Shown here: positions 62,346 through 64,000 of the stretch, piece by piece | Numbering within the stretch: the stretch's first letter is position 1 | How the letters are laid out: each line of letters starts with the position of its first letter | Source: CALBPI01 sp045110335 | GTDB lineage: Bacteria; Pseudomonadota; Gammaproteobacteria; Steroidobacterales; Woeseiaceae | NCBI GenBank assembly: GCA_045110335.1 | Contig: JBGCGB010000020.1 | Span: 53,483 to 117,482 of the forward strand | Direction of reading: 5' to 3' | Length of the DNA stretch: 64,000 nucleotides | Notes under the pieces: model-generated | The model's database searches: none | Seen by the model: the letters and a program-made list of their open reading frames with translations, nothing else | What the model was told of the DNA's origin: nothing | Program-made: the position numbers and the translations under genes

Positions 62346-64000
62346 ATGAGCCGTCGTCCCGCGCGCTGGCAGAAAGCCGTTTTCGGTTTGTTCTATTTGT
62401 TGATACCGGCATTCGTCCTGTGGCTCATGTATCTGATCGATCAACCCTATGAAGTTTCGGATATTTTTGCCGTTCAAGAGTTTGAGTGGGTTCGAGGTTT
62501 CTCTGAGGCGCCACCTGAGCACGGGTGGACACATAGTGCCGATGCCTTTCCGGGCGTTCGGGACGATGACGATGCGTTTACGAGTGTTTGGTATCGGATT
62601 CTGGTTCCGGCGACGGTAGAGAACCCTTCGCTCTATATCTCGAATGGTCTTGGCAACTACGACGTGTGGCGTAATGGCCAACGTTTGTTGCAAACAGCTC
62701 CCGTCGAGCAACCGTTGTTCTTCGAGCGCGGCAATGTTGTCGTACCGTTGAATTCCGCGGGCGGTGATAATGAGCGGCCTGTTTACCTGCGCGTCACGCG
62801 TGAGGCAGCGGGTGTCGGGGCCGGTTACGTTTTCATCGCGCCCATTGCAGAGGCAATGCGTGATGCTCGGGAACTCGATACGATGCAGACAACGATTCCG
62901 TCGGTGATTCTCGCTGTGATGCTGAGTATTGCGGCTGCCGTCGGTGTCATGTTTCTCGTCCGCCGCAAAGAAACGGCTTACGGTTGGTATGCACTAACGG
63001 TGCTCTTGTGGGCGGTGCACACTATTCATCCGTTGATCTCGACAATTCCTTTTCACTTTTTCTTATGGATGACAATCGCTTACTTGTCATTGAATTGGTT
63101 GGTTGCCGAATTGTATTTTGTGAATCAGTATTTCGGGATTCCTGCTCCCAGGCTTGAACGCACAGTCACCGGCTTTTCGATGCTGGTCTCCGTTATCTTC
63201 ATCGGGCTCGCGATACCTGCAGCGGATAGCTTAACCGTCGAAAGCTGGTATTACGCTTTCGTATTGCCAATATCGCTTTGGTTTTTCTTCGTTGCCTGTA
63301 TCGTGACATCGCGTTACTTCATCGCTGTTCGCAAGCGGTGGGATTTCGATAGTGTCAGCCTCTGGCTATCATCCGGTGTGGTCGTTGTCGTTGGTATTCG
63401 CGATTTGATCTACGAAAACTTTCGTACGGCCGGAGTTCCTGGCAGCGTGTTCTATTTGCAGTATGTCGCTGTTATTCCGTTGATACTTTTCGGTATCCAA
63501 TTGTTGAGAAGGTTCGCGCGTGATGCGGAAACCGCCGAGATGCGAAATGAGGAACTCAACGAACTGGTTGAGGCACGCTCCAAAGCGCTTGAATACACCT
63601 ATCAGCGACTGGACGATGAAGAGCGTAAACGTGTTCTTGCAGAAGAGCGCAGTCGTCTGATGCGGGATATGCATGATGGGCTTGGTGGCCAGCTTGTACA
63701 TGCGCTGGCTTTGAGTGAACGTGGTGGCGATGAAGACTTACAGCGATCGCTGCGCGTCGCACTGGATGACCTTCGTTTGATTGTGGATTCCCTTTCGCCA
63801 TCCGAAAATACGCTGCAAGATTTGTTAGCGTCCTATCGACATCGTGTCAGCCGACTGTTAGCGCGCACCGGATTCAAAGTGCACTGGGATATCGATACGA
63901 ACGGTGATTCGCCGAATATTCGCCCAAAAGAGGCGCTGAGTATTCTCCGTGTGGTGCAAGAAGCGGTGACCAACGCGGTTCGGCATTCCGGTGGCGACGT
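62346..64000 (+). CDS. sensor histidine kinase with 7TM sensor region (partial)
   Basis: The frame starts directly after the response-regulator stop and runs to the right edge (551 codons visible). The N-terminal helix is followed by a jelly-roll-like external domain (SVWYRILVPATVE, YDVWRNGQRLL), then about seven TM helices (7TMR-DISM-like architecture), a coiled segment, a HisKA_3 box (RLMRDMHDGLGGQLVHAL, His acceptor) and the start of the ATPase domain with N-box VQEAVTNAVRHS. The end of the gene is outside the window. Ligand unknown; carbohydrate or a hydrophobic ligand is possible. Confidence 0.92.
   Translation, partial: MSRRPARWQKAVFGLFYLLIPAFVLWLMYLIDQPYEVSDIFAVQEFEWVRGFSEAPPEHGWTHSADAFPGVRDDDDAFTSVWYRILVPATVENPSLYISNGLGNYDVWRNGQRLLQTAPVEQPLFFERGNVVVPLNSAGGDNERPVYLRVTREAAGVGAGYVFIAPIAEAMRDARELDTMQTTIPSVILAVMLSIAAAVGVMFLVRRKETAYGWYALTVLLWAVHTIHPLISTIPFHFFLWMTIAYLSLNWLVAELYFVNQYFGIPAPRLERTVTGFSMLVSVIFIGLAIPAADSLTVESWYYAFVLPISLWFFFVACIVTSRYFIAVRKRWDFDSVSLWLSSGVVVVVGIRDLIYENFRTAGVPGSVFYLQYVAVIPLILFGIQLLRRFARDAETAEMRNEELNELVEARSKALEYTYQRLDDEERKRVLAEERSRLMRDMHDGLGGQLVHALALSERGGDEDLQRSLRVALDDLRLIVDSLSPSENTLQDLLASYRHRVSRLLARTGFKVHWDIDTNGDSPNIRPKEALSILRVVQEAVTNAVRHSGGD

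Overview
The window looks like chromosomal DNA of a free-living, heterotrophic Gammaproteobacterium. The evidence is the order argH, lptM, polA, engB, cytochrome c4, dsbA (a typical gammaproteobacterial neighbourhood), a TonB-dependent receptor of the type common in marine and soil oligotrophs, and an FlhC-like regulator. I cannot name a genus. I see no rRNA, tRNA, insertion sequence, prophage or CRISPR array. Genes are dense, and four-base ATGA overlaps are unusually frequent.

Region 1 (1-11.5 kb) begins with a translationally coupled cassette: an FMN glutamate-synthase-domain protein, two tiny membrane proteins, a ferric-reductase-like/Rieske fusion and a Tat-type cysteine-rich protein. It is followed by a lipoprotein, a two-subunit molybdenum hydroxylase (IorAB type), a TlpA-like thioredoxin, a carboxymuconolactone-decarboxylase-like protein, a GntR/UTRA regulator and a large unknown lipoprotein.

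Region 2 (11-31.5 kb) looks like a catabolic island. It holds a LeuCD-type hydratase, DUF1838 and DUF3598-like proteins, a PCMH-type FAD oxidase, an MDR reductase, an unusual nitrilase-fold protein, a VOC protein, an MFS transporter, an HMG-CoA-lyase-family enzyme, a family III CoA-transferase and a TonB receptor. A recurring operator-like palindrome (TGTTATA-N4-TATAACA) lies in the promoter gaps of these genes at 11553, 17856, 22120 (weaker), 25300 and 29213. This suggests one regulon for uptake and breakdown of a single compound class; the substrate is unknown.

Region 3 (31.5-42.3 kb) carries a SnoaL-like lipoprotein, an FAD amine-oxidase-like protein, a degenerate HD-GYP protein abutting an L,D-transpeptidase, a DsbA lipoprotein, cytochrome c4, engB and polA. 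The polA-engB gap holds a predicted small RNA on the polA strand, with two C-rich hairpin loops, a Rho-independent terminator and a sigma-E-like promoter. This is the position of Spot 42 in enterics and ErsA in Pseudomonas.

Region 4 (42.3-50.4 kb) is a tightly coupled arginine operon: argR, argG, a DUF1611/BioD-like P-loop protein, argC, argD, an acylornithine carbamoyltransferase, argB and argH. It lacks argA and has a non-canonical carbamoyltransferase, so arginine probably passes through acyl-citrulline. The P-loop protein is the obvious unknown in this pathway.

Region 5 (50.4-64 kb) is mixed: an esterase, an NRDE protein, mscL, a divergent FlhC-like/FlhD-like pair with no flagellar genes nearby, an ABC exporter, an SRAP protein, small secreted and membrane proteins, a PhzF protein, an EamA exporter, a LysR regulator, a RidA-like protein and a two-component system cut by the right edge.
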